This document shows, piece after piece, positions 1 to 12,076 of a stretch of DNA of 64,000 nucleotides (position 1 is its first letter; each line of letters opens with the position of its first letter). The notes below the pieces were generated by a model, which was not told where the DNA came from, made no database searches, and saw only the letters and a program-made list of their open reading frames with translations. This DNA is from Malaya genurostris (lineage: Eukaryota; Arthropoda; Insecta; Diptera; Culicidae). The position numbers were made by a program, and so were the translations under genes. Where the stretch lies: NCBI RefSeq assembly GCF_030247185.1, contig NC_080571.1, positions 248,469,771 to 248,533,770 of the forward strand, in the 5' to 3' direction.

Positions 1-59
1 TTTGCAATTTAATATTTGAACTTAATCAATGAACCAAGTAGCTGTCAAACAAACATAAA

Positions 60-240
60 ATTATTGTATTCGGTTCAGCCATCTTCTAGCTAATTGAGCG
101 AAGAGAAATTTTTTTGAAATGTCACAGACATTTCGTCATTTCGTCGAGCTCAGTCGAATGGTATATAACATGGATTTACGGGGTTCCGATGAAAAGTCTG
201 TTTTTTTCAGCAATTCTATATACTTTCCCTAGAGCAAAGC
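60..240 (+). repeat. 3' end of an A-family dispersed repeat
   Basis: This stretch carries the end module of the main dispersed repeat of the window: a 'cggttcagccat' tract, then 'agacattt', then a degenerate copy of the CGACGAACTGAGTCGAATGG motif (here cgtcgagctcagtcgaatgg), 'tatataac' and a 'cagcaattctatatactttcc' terminus. It matches the end modules of the 46-52 kb array units. It is non-coding, and its upstream part lies outside the window or has decayed. Confidence 0.75.
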
Positions 241-2399
241 TCAAATGTCTTAAAATTGTTTCAGCAGTTATTTCTTAATTTTGAATAATAAAAGTACCAA
301 CGTTAAATGTTCGTGTCAAAGGCGAACTAAAATGTCGTGGCAAACATATTAGAGATGCACTTTGGGATACCACCGTTGGTCACCAGTAAATCAGTATAGA
401 TTTCAAGCGTTGTAGTGTTCAACTCATGGTCTATGGGTTTCAAAAATTTCTAAAAATGTATCTCAACGCAAAATAAATGTTCTTTATTTGTTTATTTGTG
501 ACTGAGAATATTAATGTGTTAGATAATACTGACCAACTACTCAATTTGCACAATAAGGCACATTTACAACCACAACACCTCCAACACCCCAAACATGACA
601 GTAAGGATCAAAACATACCTACAGCGACGTTTCCAATAGCAATAATAACAAACGAAAAAATACCAATATGAAGAAAACGTGATTTGTGGACAAACAAACC
701 CGCTTCCATTGCAGTTATAAGTATAGATAAAGCTTCGAAGTAAAAGTTGGTTTATTACAGCTTACAGTTTATTACGACCTCAGATAATAATAATTGAAAG
801 TGTAAAACATTTGGTTTTCACGCAAACTACTCTACGGTTTTAGCTTAATCAGCTCATTTTTTGTTAATTAACTTAAGCAAACAAATTGAGAATTACACAA
901 AGCCTTCATTGTTACTGCGTCGCACACGCGTAATACAGAAACACATCAAATGAAAGAGAATGAGAGTATTCTCCTAAATACCCATTTTATCGCCCGTGAA
1001 GCCCTAATCACCTGATAAGTAGAGCTACAGTACAAACCTACAAATTTTCTACCGAAATGGCAAGCTGTATTCTGACACTACCCGAACAAGCCACATGGCA
1101 TCTCATTAAGTCAGCTGAATTATCGGTACCTCAAAATGTCCGTATCGGAGTGTCGTACACCAACAACATGCCTAGGTTTAATCCTCCTGGGAAACACGGC
1201 GGGATTGCATCATTTTCCATCTCTCGGTTCTCCAAGCATTATGTGCTGGCACCACTATTTACCGAAAATTGCCCGTTAATTCTCATATATGTTCATCTCT
1301 AATGATAACAAAGTGTGGACTTGAGTAAACTAATTAGCAATTTATCCCCGCTATCACCCACGGTTTCCTCCATCCTCCTCAGTCCATGATGTGGATGCGT
1401 GTGTCCTTCAGTGCCAGATTTTGTGAAGTGAATATCATTTTCCCGCGGTTATTAACTCAATTCCAATTTTCTCACTCTTCCAAATGGAAGTCAATCCAAT
1501 TTGCAGGGGATAGGAAAAACTGGTTTTGGGCTGGTGAGAGAAGTCATTCATTAAACGAAATCGTCTATTTGTTTTGCCATTCTTCAGATCATATCCAGAG
1601 TCGTTACGTAAACTGAAACTACCATTAAAATTTCATTCGAAGCCAAACACGTTGTATTGTGACTGAAGTTCGGCAGAATCAGCGGCTTTAGAGTACTAAA
1701 GTATTAATAACATTGCAGTGAATTTGAATTCATCATAATTGAGTAGGTAGAAAGCTGGCAAAATCAGAATTCCCGTTTGAATGACGCATTTCTATGAACT
1801 GTTTGTTGTTTAGTTCTGAAAAATACTTAGCGGCTCGTGGATTCGAGCAAAATAGTTGTGGGTGCAAACATGGCACCAACACGCTTCTAGTGGGCGAGTT
1901 TTCTGAGAAGAGAGAAGGTAAATGTTTGCTGAGTTCGATGCGGTTCATGGAAAATGTTTGTCTATTCGTTTTGAACAGATGACGCTAGCAGGCAAACTAT
2001 GTCATTTAAAAATAACTAATCGGACTTTTAAAGCACTTTGCAACATTTGAAACGAATAAATCGCTTCCCTATCAGCAGCAAACTATGCCTTGTTCGATCG
2101 GCCTTGTTTCGAACTAAACTATTCTTTCCGATAAAAAAGTAGTGTTCCCCTCTAAAGTCATAGAGGTTATACGGATTTTTAAAAAATAATACCAGAAATG
2201 TGTGGCAAGTCATCAGATTTATCATAATCCGATTTAAATGAAATTTTGTACATGCTTTTAGTATGACTAACCATTCATTTTAAAAGAATGGGTTGACCAA
2301 TCCGAATCAAGAGTGATTTTTTAAATGGGAGAAGGATGTTTTGTGTGCACTATTTTAATATCACCGTAACTGGGAAACTGTTCATTGTAGAAAAAACCT
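241..2399. other. No gene recognised (2.2 kb)
   Basis: Only short open frames without recognisable domains occur here; the longest is 81 codons at 1057-1302. I see no splice-linked exon chain, tRNA or transposase motif. It is probably intergenic or intronic sequence with old repeats. The downstream edge is set by the target duplication of the LINE that follows. Confidence 0.5.
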
Positions 2400-2411
2400 A
2401 AGTTATAGAGA
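2400..2411 (+). repeat. Target-site duplication, left copy
   Basis: The sequence aagttatagaga is repeated exactly at 6668-6679 after the element's A tract. The first one or two A bases are ambiguous with the poly-A tail. Confidence 0.8.
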
Positions 2412-2817
2412 TCAGTCGGTGTTGAACAGTCGTTCGCACCGCACGCGTATAGCTCTTGGCTCCTGGAAATTTTTTTTGGCTACCTAGAGTTTCATTGATT
2501 CAAGGCTTCAGTCTTTTTCAAGGCTACCTGAATCACTAACAGTCTTTTTAAAGACTAACAATTAGTCAGCCTTTCTCAAGGCTATACAAAGAGTGATATT
2601 AGAGTGACTAAGTGATACAAAGAGTGATATTAGAGTGACTAAGAAATTAATCAGTCTTTTTAAGGCTAGCTATTCAAAGAACTATTCTTCGAACTAATCA
2701 ATCTTTATTAAAGACTACCACTAAATCAGTCATTATCAAGACTTTTTCAAACTAGGAGTCTAATCGAAGAATAATTTAGTCTAGATAATTTAATTTCAAA
2801 TTTCATTCATTTCAATA
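2412..2817 (+). promoter_or_regulatory. 5' leader of the Jockey-type LINE
   Basis: This non-coding leader presumably holds the internal promoter, as in other Jockey elements. It is full of short self-complementary units of the form AGTCTTTTTAAAGACT (perfect at 2541-2556, degenerate copies to about 2710). It also has a 31-bp tandem duplication at 2585-2640, beginning tacaaagagtg in both copies. The first ATG with plausible context is at 2818. Confidence 0.5.
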
Positions 2818-4356
2818 ATGCCTGCGTTCAACCGGAAAGGCAACAAGCTTAAGGCTAAAATAATTCAATACGGAATAAATCACAATCCGTTATTCAACAT
2901 TTTTCCAATAACATTCACGATCTTATAGAATCTGAATGTAAAAATAAATGACAACGGACGGATTTCCCTTCCGTTGATCCTATGCCGTCTAACAATAATT
3001 ACGAGATTCTTCCTGAATCCGATTGTAGCGACATAGAAGAAAATTCTTCGAAAATTCCCAAAATGGACGCTTGTCGTTCTGGGAAGAAACATCAATCTAT
3101 GCCACCAGTGACGGTGATGATTTCCGACTTCAAAGCATTCCGTACTGAGCTTTCTACTTTTCTCCCGGAAGTAAAAGTCTCATTTCAAATTGGACAAAGA
3201 GGAGAATGTCGAGTCTTGGTTGATGGATTGGAAGATTACGAACGTCTTATTCGATATTTGTCAGAGAAACTTCATAAACTTTATTCATATGATCAGACAG
3301 ACCATTCAAGGATGTCTTGAAAGGCTTATCAAATGATCAAAGTATTGATGAAATTAAAAATGAACTAACAGAATTGCTTGGTTTTGCCCCTTCCCAACTA
3401 ATACTTATGAAAAAAAGAGCGAATGGTACTTCTAAACCACGCTCTGGAATTTCCAATGAGCTTTACCTAATACACTTCAATCGAAGTGATGTAAACAATT
3501 TGAAAACATTAGAAAAAGTACGTTTTATTTCCCACATTAAAATTCATTGGGAACATCATAAACGGCATAATCGTATTGCAAACTTAACGCAATGTCGTCG
3601 TTGCCAAGGCTTCGGCCATGGAACCAAAAATGGTCATATTGATATACGGTGTTTGAATTGTGGTAAATCGCATTCGAAAGACGTTTGTCCAATGAATGAA
3701 ACCACTGATAAATTTTCATGTTCAAATTGCGATGGAAGTCATAAATCCAATTATTTGAAATGTCCTGTCAGGGAAAAAAATTTTAAACGCTCGTTCGCTT
3801 CGACAACAAGTCAAATCAACCTTAAATTTACAGAACATACCTGAAAATCAAAAAACCGTTACAAATGCCACGCCTAATTCTTCTAAGGTACTTATTTCTT
3901 CGAATTTAAAACAAAAAACAGGTACGCCTGTCAATGCGAGGTAGATCGACCTCGCCATCACCTTCTTCTAATGTCAGTTATGCCAGTATACCAGGTAGAA
4001 ATCTATCACTTAATTCTGCTAATGTAAATAATCAAAACACACCTTGCATTTCATCTTCTAACGAAAACAATTTATTAATAGGTAGATCGGCCAAATCATT
4101 TTCTCCTAATGGCAGTCTACCTACAAATATTCCTTCAATGCCATTCGCTTCTTTAAATGAAGTCGATTTAGGCGATTTAACTGAAAATAAAATGATCTAC
4201 CTACAAAATCAACTTTTTCATATGATCATCCGAATGAATTCGACTTCATCACTTTTTGAAGCATTTCAAATCGGATGGCAATTTGCAAATAATATTATAA
4301 TGAATTTAAAATTCAACAGTGATGTTAAATCATTATTTGAAATTTTTAAATTTTAA
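2818..4356 (+). pseudogene. LINE ORF1 (gag-like, triple zinc knuckle), frameshifted
   Basis: ORF1 of Jockey elements encodes an RNA-binding, nucleocapsid-like protein that coats the element RNA. Here it is spread over three frames: 2982-3320, 3317-3844 and 3934-4356. The first part is an acidic linker. The second carries a PRE_C2HC-like region followed by three knuckles at about 3590-3770. The first knuckle reads C-x2-C-x4-H-x4-G, its last Cys having become Gly; the next are C-x2-C-x3-H-x4-C and C-x2-C-x3-H-x6-C. The third part is Ser/Asn-rich and ends at TAA 4356. The ATG at 2818 opens a short reading frame that soon stops, so the true N-terminus is also damaged. Not translatable as one protein. 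Confidence 0.75.
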
Positions 4357-4369
4357 TTAAATCGATCTT

Positions 4370-6441
4370 CGAAATCGAGTGAAGATGAATTTTATAATTT
4401 TCTCAAAGTTCACAAAATTCATATTACATTGTGACAAAAACTTTTCTTAAACCAAATGTCAAATTGAAAAGTAATCCACATTATGTTGTTCATCGATTTG
4501 ACAGGTTTACTGGAATGGGTGGTGGAGTTGCCATTTTTGTCCAACGGCAAATTAAACATCAAATTTTACCTTCTTTCAATACTAAAGTTATTGAAAGCTT
4601 GGGAATCGAAGTTGAAACCATTCATGGAATTTATTTCATCGCTGGAGCATATTTGCCATTCCAATGCACCGGCGAACAATTAAATTTCTTTAAAGGCGAT
4701 TTGCAAAAACTTACAAGATATCGATCGAAATTTTTCGTAATAGGGGACTTAAATGCTAAGCATGTCCAGTGGAATTGTAGGCAAAATAACAGTAATGGTA
4801 AAATAATTCATAATCAACTCTCAGCAGTTCTTCAGCCCAGTAATCCGACTTGTTTCTCTTCCGTGAAAAACCCGTCTACAATTGATCTGGTTCCAACAGA
4901 TCAAAGTCACATTTGTAGTGAACCGATTACACATGCTGACTTTGACTCAGATCATCTTCCTGTAACATTCAGACTTTCCAACGAAGCCTCTATTAATCCA
5001 ATTAGTTCTATATTCAACTATCATAGAGCTAAATGGTTGGATTACAGATCTCACATTGAAAATCATGCGGATCAGGAAACTATTTTAGAAGATTGTGCGG
5101 ACATCGACACAGCAATTGATAATTTGAATCATTACATTATCGAAGTTAGAAATCTTTCAGTTCCCAAAGCTGAAACTAGATTAAATTCTCCTATCATCGA
5201 TGACATTCTTCAACTGCTCATTCGGTTGAAGAATGTTCGTCGACGTCAATATCAATGTTCTCGTGATCCTGCTATGAAAAACATAGTTAAGGATTTACAA
5301 AAAGAAATTAAACATAGATTTACTCTTTTGCAAATTGAAAATTTCACTAAAGAAGTTGAACAAATTAAACCATATTCTAAACCTTTCTGGAAACTTTCTA
5401 AGGTTCTTAAGAAACCTCAGAAACCAATTCCTGCTCTCAAGGAAGGAAATCAAATACTTCTTACAAATGGCGAAAAAGCTCAAAAACTTGCTCAGCAGTT
5501 CGAGAGTGTACACAATTTTAATCTGAACGTTGTGAGTCCTATTGAAAATGAAGTCTCACTGAAATATGAGCATATTTCAACCCAAGTGTTATCACACGAT
5601 GACATTATTGAGACGAATTTTGACGAAATAAAATCAATTATTAGGAAACTCAAAAACATGAAGGCTCCTGGTAATGATGGAATTTTTAATATTCTTATTA
5701 AAAATCTTCCCGATGTTGCCTTGAAACAACAAGTGTTTTTCGTTAGCTTACTTCCCAAAAAGATGGAAAAACGCCAAAGTAATTCCTATCCTGAAACCTG
5801 ATAAAAATCCAGCAGAAACATCAAGTTATCGACCAATTAGCTTACTTTCTTCTATCAGTAAACTTTTTGAAAAAATTATCTTGTTGAGAATGATGACTCA
5901 TATAAATGAGAATTCAATTTTTTTACCAGAACAGTTTGGATTTCGTCATGAACATTCAACTACTCATCAACTTGTAAGAGTAACGAACATGATAAAAGCA
6001 AATAAATCTTCTGGGTTATCCACTGGAGGTGCTCTTCTAAACATAGAAAAAGCATTCGACAGTGTTTGGCACAAAGGTTTAATATCAAAAATGTCTGATT
6101 TCCAGTTTCCTATTTATTTGATCAAAATGATTCAAAATTATTTAACTGATCGTACTCTTCAGGTTAGCTATCAGAATTGTAAATCTGAATTGCTACCCGT
6201 ACCAGCCGGTGTTCCGCAGGGTTCGAGCGTAGTTCCAATCTTGTATAATATTTTCACTTCTGATCTTTCAAATCTACCCGTTGGTTGTCAGAAATCGCTA
6301 TTCTGTGCGACTTGTGTCGGTCTGTTAGCCACAGGTACAAATCTAAGAGTGATCTGCAGTCGCCTACAAAGAAGTTTGAATATTTTCACTGATAGCTCTA
6401 TGAATCTTCAATTGAATCGATTCGCTATTTGTATTAGTTAA
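4370..6441 (+). pseudogene. LINE ORF2 (endonuclease + reverse transcriptase), inactivated
   Basis: ORF2 would nick the target and copy the element RNA. The apurinic-type endonuclease is visible at 4431-5000: GGGVAIFV, GDLNAKH (catalytic D and N) and the DSDHLP box are all present. The RT begins in the same frame (to 5801) and continues in another frame at 5881-6441. Motif A reads LNIEKAFDSVWH, with Asn where the first catalytic Asp belongs. Motif B, PQGSSVVP, is near normal. Motif C, normally F/Y-x-DD, is replaced by FCATCVG. The ORF2 N-terminus (about 20 codons) is missing or shifted around 4370-4430, and the region after the RT palm is absent because of a deletion near 6440. Clearly non-functional. 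Confidence 0.8.
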
Positions 6442-6669
6442 TAAGTTAGTATATAAGTTCCTTTTCCCCATTGCTCAATACAAGTAGGTTTAGAATTTTC
6501 CCTACACAAAAATCTCAGAATTGCGGAAGCAAATGATGTCCTCATGGTAACAACCAAATCATATATATATGATAGGGCTGAAAAGTAACCACTTGTGGCT
6601 GAACACCCAATTTAAATCTTAATAATTTAATTTTAACTCATATTCCAATAAATAGTCACTTAAAAAAAA
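6442..6669 (+). repeat. 3' UTR and poly-A of the Jockey-type LINE
   Basis: Non-coding tail containing an aataaa signal at about 6648 and ending in A8 at 6662-6669, directly followed by the second copy of the target duplication. Its presence shows that the missing ORF2 end is an internal deletion, not 3' truncation. Confidence 0.65.
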
Positions 6670-6959
6670 GTTATAGAGAAACGCACCTTAAAATAAATAC
6701 TCAGAAAAAAGACAAGTGCTTTTTCAATTGATAAAAAAATGTTATTTAAAAAAAGCGTTGATGTTAATTTGATTTGGATCAATTAAAAAATAAAAATATT
6801 TTTAAGGTATTTTTCCGATAAAGAATAGTTATTTAAATAACTGTTAAATTAACAATCAGTAATGTCTTTGACATTACCCATCTACCTTTTTTATGCGAAT
6901 TTAGTTTGCAACGACAAATTATAAAAAAAATGGCTACAAAAAAGTAAACGTCAAGTCAT

Positions 6960-7110
6960 TGTAAGGTAAGAGAGGTGTTATTCATTCTGAGAGCTGGAGC
7001 AAAAATAATGTATCCTATTTAATTACAATTTGCGTTGGGAATCGAACCCAAGTTGGCTTTGTAAGAGGCGATTGTCCGACACACCACACTATTCCCGAAC
7101 GATGTTTACG
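6960..7110 (-). mobile_element. tRNA-derived SINE (minus strand)
   Basis: Read on the minus strand, about 7100 down to 7020 looks like a degraded tRNA: an A-box-like tract, then GGGTTCGATTCCC, an excellent Pol III B box (about 7030-7042). The body continues to lower coordinates without coding potential. The arrangement suggests a tRNA-related SINE. I cannot name the family or set exact ends. Confidence 0.5.
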
Positions 7111-7135
7111 TGGTTCTAAGAATCTATATAACTTT

Positions 7136-7171
7136 CCCCGGCGATCCAGCCTTATTAGGCTAATGCCGGGA
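7136..7171. repeat. Small hairpin
   Basis: An outer CCCGGC/GCCGGG stem encloses an inner AGCCTTATTAGGCT stem-loop. No associated gene; possibly part of the adjacent SINE insertion. Confidence 0.5.
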
Positions 7172-7179
7172 AAAACTAA

Positions 7180-7660
7180 CAATGTAAAAAGTACCTAACT
7201 TTTCAGAGCATTCTTGTGATAAACAGAATGATAGATTATCATTCTCCATTCCCCACATCGTTTTTTTAGCAAATGTAGATGCCTTTCCAAATCAGTATCC
7301 GCAAGAACAAACTTGAACTTACGCCCTAGCTTGTATTAAGATAAAAGTTTGAGTCGGAATACGCTCATACGTCATTCTCATTGTCGACATACTACATTGT
7401 TTCTTGACAAGCAGGTGTTAAGGTTTTCTTGCCGAAAAATTAGAAATCATTTCTTCATGAACTACAAATCCGTGAACAGTTCGAAAAAATTAAGCTTATT
7501 TTTAATTATTTCCGGCATAATCTTTCAAATGAATTATATTCAATAAACGTATCATTTACCTGTCTAGCAGAATTGTGTTTTTGTGGCCCAGTCGATAAAC
7601 GGGCGTCCTGTGTGATTTAATGATTGTCAGTTCCATTTTCTATCACTGTTTGTCTAATTG
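7180..7660. other. No gene recognised
   Basis: AT-rich sequence with only short frames lacking motifs. Confidence 0.45.
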
Positions 7661-7768
7661 CTATCACTGTGGAAACCGACTTTTGAACCGAGACCCGGAT
7701 TGCCGAGTGGCACATACCATTCGAATCAGTTCGTCGAGATTAGAAAATGTCGAACATGTGACGAATGT
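7661..7768 (-). repeat. A-family end module, minus strand
   Basis: On the minus strand this reads gacattttctaatctcgacg, then the gaactgattcgaatgg motif, 'ccactcgg' and 'cggttcaaaagtcggt', the standard terminal module of the A-family repeat, inverted relative to most copies in the window. Confidence 0.75.
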
Positions 7769-8167
7769 TGCCACTTATTTTGCTCGGAGATTACTGAACC
7801 GAATTTCACCAATATTATATTCAAATAAAAGGTCTTCCGGCCTCATATAAAGCTGCTGAATTTCATCTCTACCCGACTTTCGGTACCGAAATTACAGGAT
7901 TCTATGTACAAAAAAAATGGAGAACAGTCATTACACGGATACAAATCCACTGCTGGTACCATGATTAAGAAATTAATAAAATAAATAAATAAATAACTTA
8001 TTATTTTGTTCATAGAATCATCAGTAATACGAATGATATCATAAGAAGACATGTTTCATGACATCAGGCGCGTGCGGGGGGATGAGGTTGGAAAATTTTT
8101 CAACATTAAGTTCCATGTGTGATAGATTACTTGAAAAATAAAAGTGCAAATAACTTGACAAATCATA

Positions 8168-8404
8168 GGGTAACAGAGGTATTTTGGCCACTTCATATAT
8201 TTTGGCCCACCTAACAAACTTTATCGATTTCATCGGATTTTATCGATGTTAAGTAACTCATTTTGCAACAATTTGAAGCTAATCACATAAAATTACCTAT
8301 TGCGGAAGGGGTTTTTAAAGATATTACAATATTTGGTGGATATTTTTATAAAGTGGGCCAAAATAAAATCAATCCTAAAGTGGGCCAAAATACCTCTGTT
8401 ACCC
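8168..8404. mobile_element. 237-bp MITE with 22-bp TIRs and TA duplication
   Basis: Terminal inverted repeats start GGGTAACAGAGGTATTTTGG and are perfect for about 22 bp; they also share the next bases (CC, CAC). The element is flanked by TA at 8166-8167 and 8405-8406. It has no transposase, so it is a non-autonomous element probably mobilised by a Tc1/mariner-superfamily transposase, given the TA target. Open frames crossing it are chance. Confidence 0.85.
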
Positions 8405-8614
8405 TACTTCGTTCTCATAAATTGCTGTACAGTGTCAATATTATGGATGACGCACTTTTCTTTCAAATTTTTGCGGAAAATAAAAAAATCATTCAATTCT
8501 TTCTGAATTATTTCAGAAGTAGATCAACAAAATGGGATTAAACATTATCATTTTTCATATGTCTTTATTTCAAATCAATGCCAATCACAAGATGAAGACT
8601 ATTGAAGAATTCGA

Positions 8615-8680
8615 CGAAATGACCCTTTCGGCAAATTAACCCTTTCGGCGAAATAACCTTTCGGCGAAATGATCCTGATC
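8615..8680 (+). repeat. Short minisatellite (TTTCGGCGAAAT)n
   Basis: Three to four imperfect tandem copies of a 16-18 bp unit built on the palindromic core TTTCGGCGAAA. Confidence 0.7.
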
Positions 8681-8689
8681 CGTTTAAAA

Positions 8690-8800
8690 ACCACACCCCT
8701 GAAATTTTTATTCTTATTTGTCTGTAATTCCGGCACCGGAAGTCGTATCCAGATGAAATTTAATAGGATAGGCCTCAATTCGTAAATGTCGTAAACAAAT
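8690..8800 (+). repeat. A-family fragment
   Basis: Contains 'ctgtaattccggcaccggaa', 'gtcgtatccagatgaaattt' and 'aataggatag', the internal core of the A-family unit, without its end module. Confidence 0.7.
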
Positions 8801-8805
8801 ATTTG

Positions 8806-9015
8806 AAAACGCTCAAGTGAGACATTTTGTCGCACACGCCGTATTCTCCTGAAATTGCTCTTTCTGAATATTGGTTGCTTCGACGGATGCAGCACGACCT
8901 GCAAGATGATCGGTTTACTTCTTTTGCTGAAATCGAAAATTGGCTTCAAACTTGGATCACTCAAAAGACGAGAAAGCACTAAGGCATACTTTTATGAACT
9001 ATCCGAATAAATCAG
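8806..9015 (+). pseudogene. Mariner transposase C-terminal remnant
   Basis: Frame from about 8854 reads HTPYSPEIALSEYWLLRRM, then FTSFAEIENWLQTWI, before a stop in 'RKH*'. This resembles the region around the third catalytic acidic residue and the C-terminus of mariner-type transposases; the usual SPD is SPE here. The first two catalytic Asp regions are absent and no TIRs were found. A short dead scrap lying against an A-family fragment. Confidence 0.65.
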
Positions 9016-12000
9016 AATGAATTAGTATAAAAATGAGCCCAAATTCATGTAATTATAAATATGGACAAGAAATCTTTTAATGAAACTGTGTCAATAATAC
9101 GAGACCACTAAATGGATTAAGAATAGGGGTTTCTCATAAAAAAAAACTGTAATAATACACGATAAAACGAAGTGCGTAAATATTGAGTAATCAGTCGGTT
9201 AATTCAACGTTGTGTAAAAGCGATATTTTTATAAAATATCTTTCTGTGTCATTACGAATAGCAAGGTTAGCTCTCACAATAGTATTACTGACAAAATCGA
9301 ATATTTCTACAAGGAAAACATTAATTCGCTTACGAATTCAATTCAATCTACATTTCAATTGAAATCAATCATCGCTGTCTCCAACGCATACTAGCGTAAT
9401 ACGAGGCGAGATTTTTTTTCTCGCGTAATGTGTGCGTGCATAATGCTGACGACGACATCGTTCAGCTTGGCTCGTGCACTTCCCGTCGATTATCCTGAAT
9501 CGTTCATCTGTAGCCCGGCGATCAGTCAGATTACCCACGGCATCCATTGTCGTTTGAATGGCTGCGCTAGAACAAAGAACCACCATCACAATAGATTGTT
9601 GCCGTGTCAGATCTTTGTTCTAGGCTAGCTAACGTCGCATCCTTCGCACCACGGCTGAATCACCGAAAGGATAATGACCAAATCAGGGATAATTGATATC
9701 CAGACAGGGATCATTTTACTGGGTGATAAACTGAGTACGGGGGTGGAAGTTTCGGGGAGGAATTTCTGAGAAGGATTTTATCATTATTCCGGTGGGTGCC
9801 ATGCTCCGGAAGCGATGAATCAAGGAAATCGTTTGATCCCATTTTAGAAAGTTCTCTTTGGGCGGTTCACGTCTTAGTAGCCTTCAGTAAAGTTGCTAAA
9901 TAAACTATGGGCTGAACGGTCTCGAGAATTCGTAAACTTGAACCGCATTCAATCGGATGAATAAGGGTCTCACTGCGAAATTGTTGAATTTTACTGTGTC
10001 GAAGCACATCTGTTTTTGTTTCTTTAGGTACATTTCCAAACAAGGCAAATAATTGTCACGAGCAAACGAAACCATCAACCGAGTGCTGGAATGAAATGAA
10101 CCCAAATGAAAAACACGACACACAGCCACAGTAAGCCACAATCAATTTCCGGAAGGCCTTTCTGTATGTCCTACAAATCTACTAACTGACTGCAAGTGCT
10201 GACCCGTACAGAAAATGGTGTAGTTCAGTTTTTAGTGCCAAAAGGTCAAACCAGTTTGGGATGTATTCAATGTTGAAACCCCTTTGATCTGGCGTTTAAA
10301 CGGAAGGTTAACCGAAAAGACCTTCTGTGTCTAGATTTACCGGACTGAATGCTTGACCTGATTTTAAGTCAAACGGAAGCTGTTTGTAAGGCATCCGACG
10401 ATTAAGTTTTTATCAGATAACAGGTGATGGGCTTGAATCTCGTAAATAGTCTTCTCTTGTTGAAAGCAGTCACTGTGGCTAACGCATTTTTTGTTTTCTA
10501 TTTAGAAGTAGATATTAGGAATTCAGAAAAATATCATATGGTCTGGTTTCTAACAATGACAGCGCAGTCAAATGTGGATCAGATTACTAATGGTTTCGCT
10601 CTGGGTACCCGTCTGGACTTAAAAACCGTTTTCCAATATTAACCAGACGAACTCGTTTCCTAAAGAGAGAATTTCAATCGTTTTTAACAGAAGCACAAAC
10701 CGATACGTAACCCGTTAGCAAATGACACCTATCGATATAATTATATTTGCATACAAATACTGAGCCTCTGAACAAGTTAGCAAGCGAGAGTCAAAATGGT
10801 AAGTAAAATTGCATGCAATTAGGCTATTGTTATAATGCGGCCCTTTGTCACGACGCCATCTTGATGTGATCAAAATCGGAGCTACCAAATCATCTGATTG
10901 CAACGTAAATAAACAATTAGTAATGCAATCGTTTTACGGTTTACCTTGTTTTTTGCACGAAAATTAGAGAATGTTGGGTCGGTTCTCTCACAATAACTTA
11001 TCGGTTTACCTAAGGTACAGCAGATAGTGTTTTGGGAAATCTAGTTAAAGGTATTTTCACAATATGAGAGTCGGGATGAGTATCGTAACATCACAGTGTT
11101 TGGGGCTCAACGTAAGCGGTGTACTTTTAAATGGCTGGTGCTAATATACCGGTGTCGGATGGCTGATATAATATCACCCGAAACACGCCAAATCCAAATA
11201 GACAGGAATCGTTTCTGTATTCGATTTTCACATGTTTAGTACACGAAAATTAAAGATTTGGAATTTAGAATAATGAGCGATCGGCTGCATTTGATAAAAA
11301 TTCCATAGAAACTACGCATTTTAAGTTTAAGCTTTTTCAGGTTATTTCGGCATGTTCTTGCAAATTATTTGTGACAACACAGTCAAAATCTATTTTATTA
11401 ATATCAATGGCAGGGCCGGTGAAAAAGGTGGGTACGGTGGGTATTACTACCCACCCGAAAATTCCAAAGGTGGGTATTACACACCTGAAATTTCCAGTAA
11501 AAAACGATGATAATATTAGTGTTATTTATAACAATATGAATATTTTTATTGTAACTCAGAATAATAAAAAAGAATCAGAATTATATTCTATAAGCTAGTA
11601 CACTCAAGGATATACAACAGAAATGTGAGAGATGACAAGGGTCATTTGAGCAAGCCGAAATCTTTTAGTAACTTTAATTGTAACAGCAAATCGAGATCTT
11701 TTAGTAACTCATTGTGTATGAGACTTCTGTCGCAAGCAGAAAGTGACAACTTCTGGTAAGTTTTATTCGACGGTTCGGATAGTAAATGGTAAAAGACCTT
11801 TATCGGTACTTTCCGACATAACAGAGACTCGAGTGATTTTCTTTAACGAGATGCTTAACGTTGTCATCTTTCCGTTCTATATATTCACATAAAACCAATC
11901 ACACAAAATCTTTTCACGAGTATGTGTCTATACCGGAGTGCAAATTCCAAATACATGAATAAAAACTTTATGAGCAGTGGTCAGGTTTTGAACATCTATA

Positions 12001-12076
12001 TCTCAACCATCTTTTAACTGATTTTCGATATCATTATACTATAAGAACTATGAGAAGGTTTCTAACAATGTATTCA
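9016..12076. other. No gene recognised (3 kb)
   Basis: Short frames only (maximum about 78 codons) with no domain signal. Points of note are a GGTGGGTATTACTACCCACC-like palindrome near 11430-11452 in a run of 'ggtgggtattac' units, and slightly GC-richer sequence at 9420-9640. Could be intergenic or intronic. Confidence 0.4.

Larger units (their letters stand above)
2412..6669 (+). mobile_element. Jockey-clade non-LTR retrotransposon, decayed copy with both ends
   Basis: A LINE with a 5' leader, a gag-like ORF1, an endonuclease/RT ORF2, a 3' UTR and a terminal poly-A. The same 12 bases, aagttatagaga, lie immediately before the element (2400-2411) and after the A tract (6668-6679), so this is a target-site duplication and both ends are preserved. 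The first bases (tcagtcggtg) fit the initiator-type start of Jockey-like elements. The body is dead: ORF1 and ORF2 are broken by several frameshifts, the RT catalytic Asp pair is lost and the C-terminal third of ORF2 is deleted near 6440. The clade is assigned from the triple zinc-knuckle ORF1, the order of endonuclease and RT, and the poly-A end. Confidence 0.85.
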
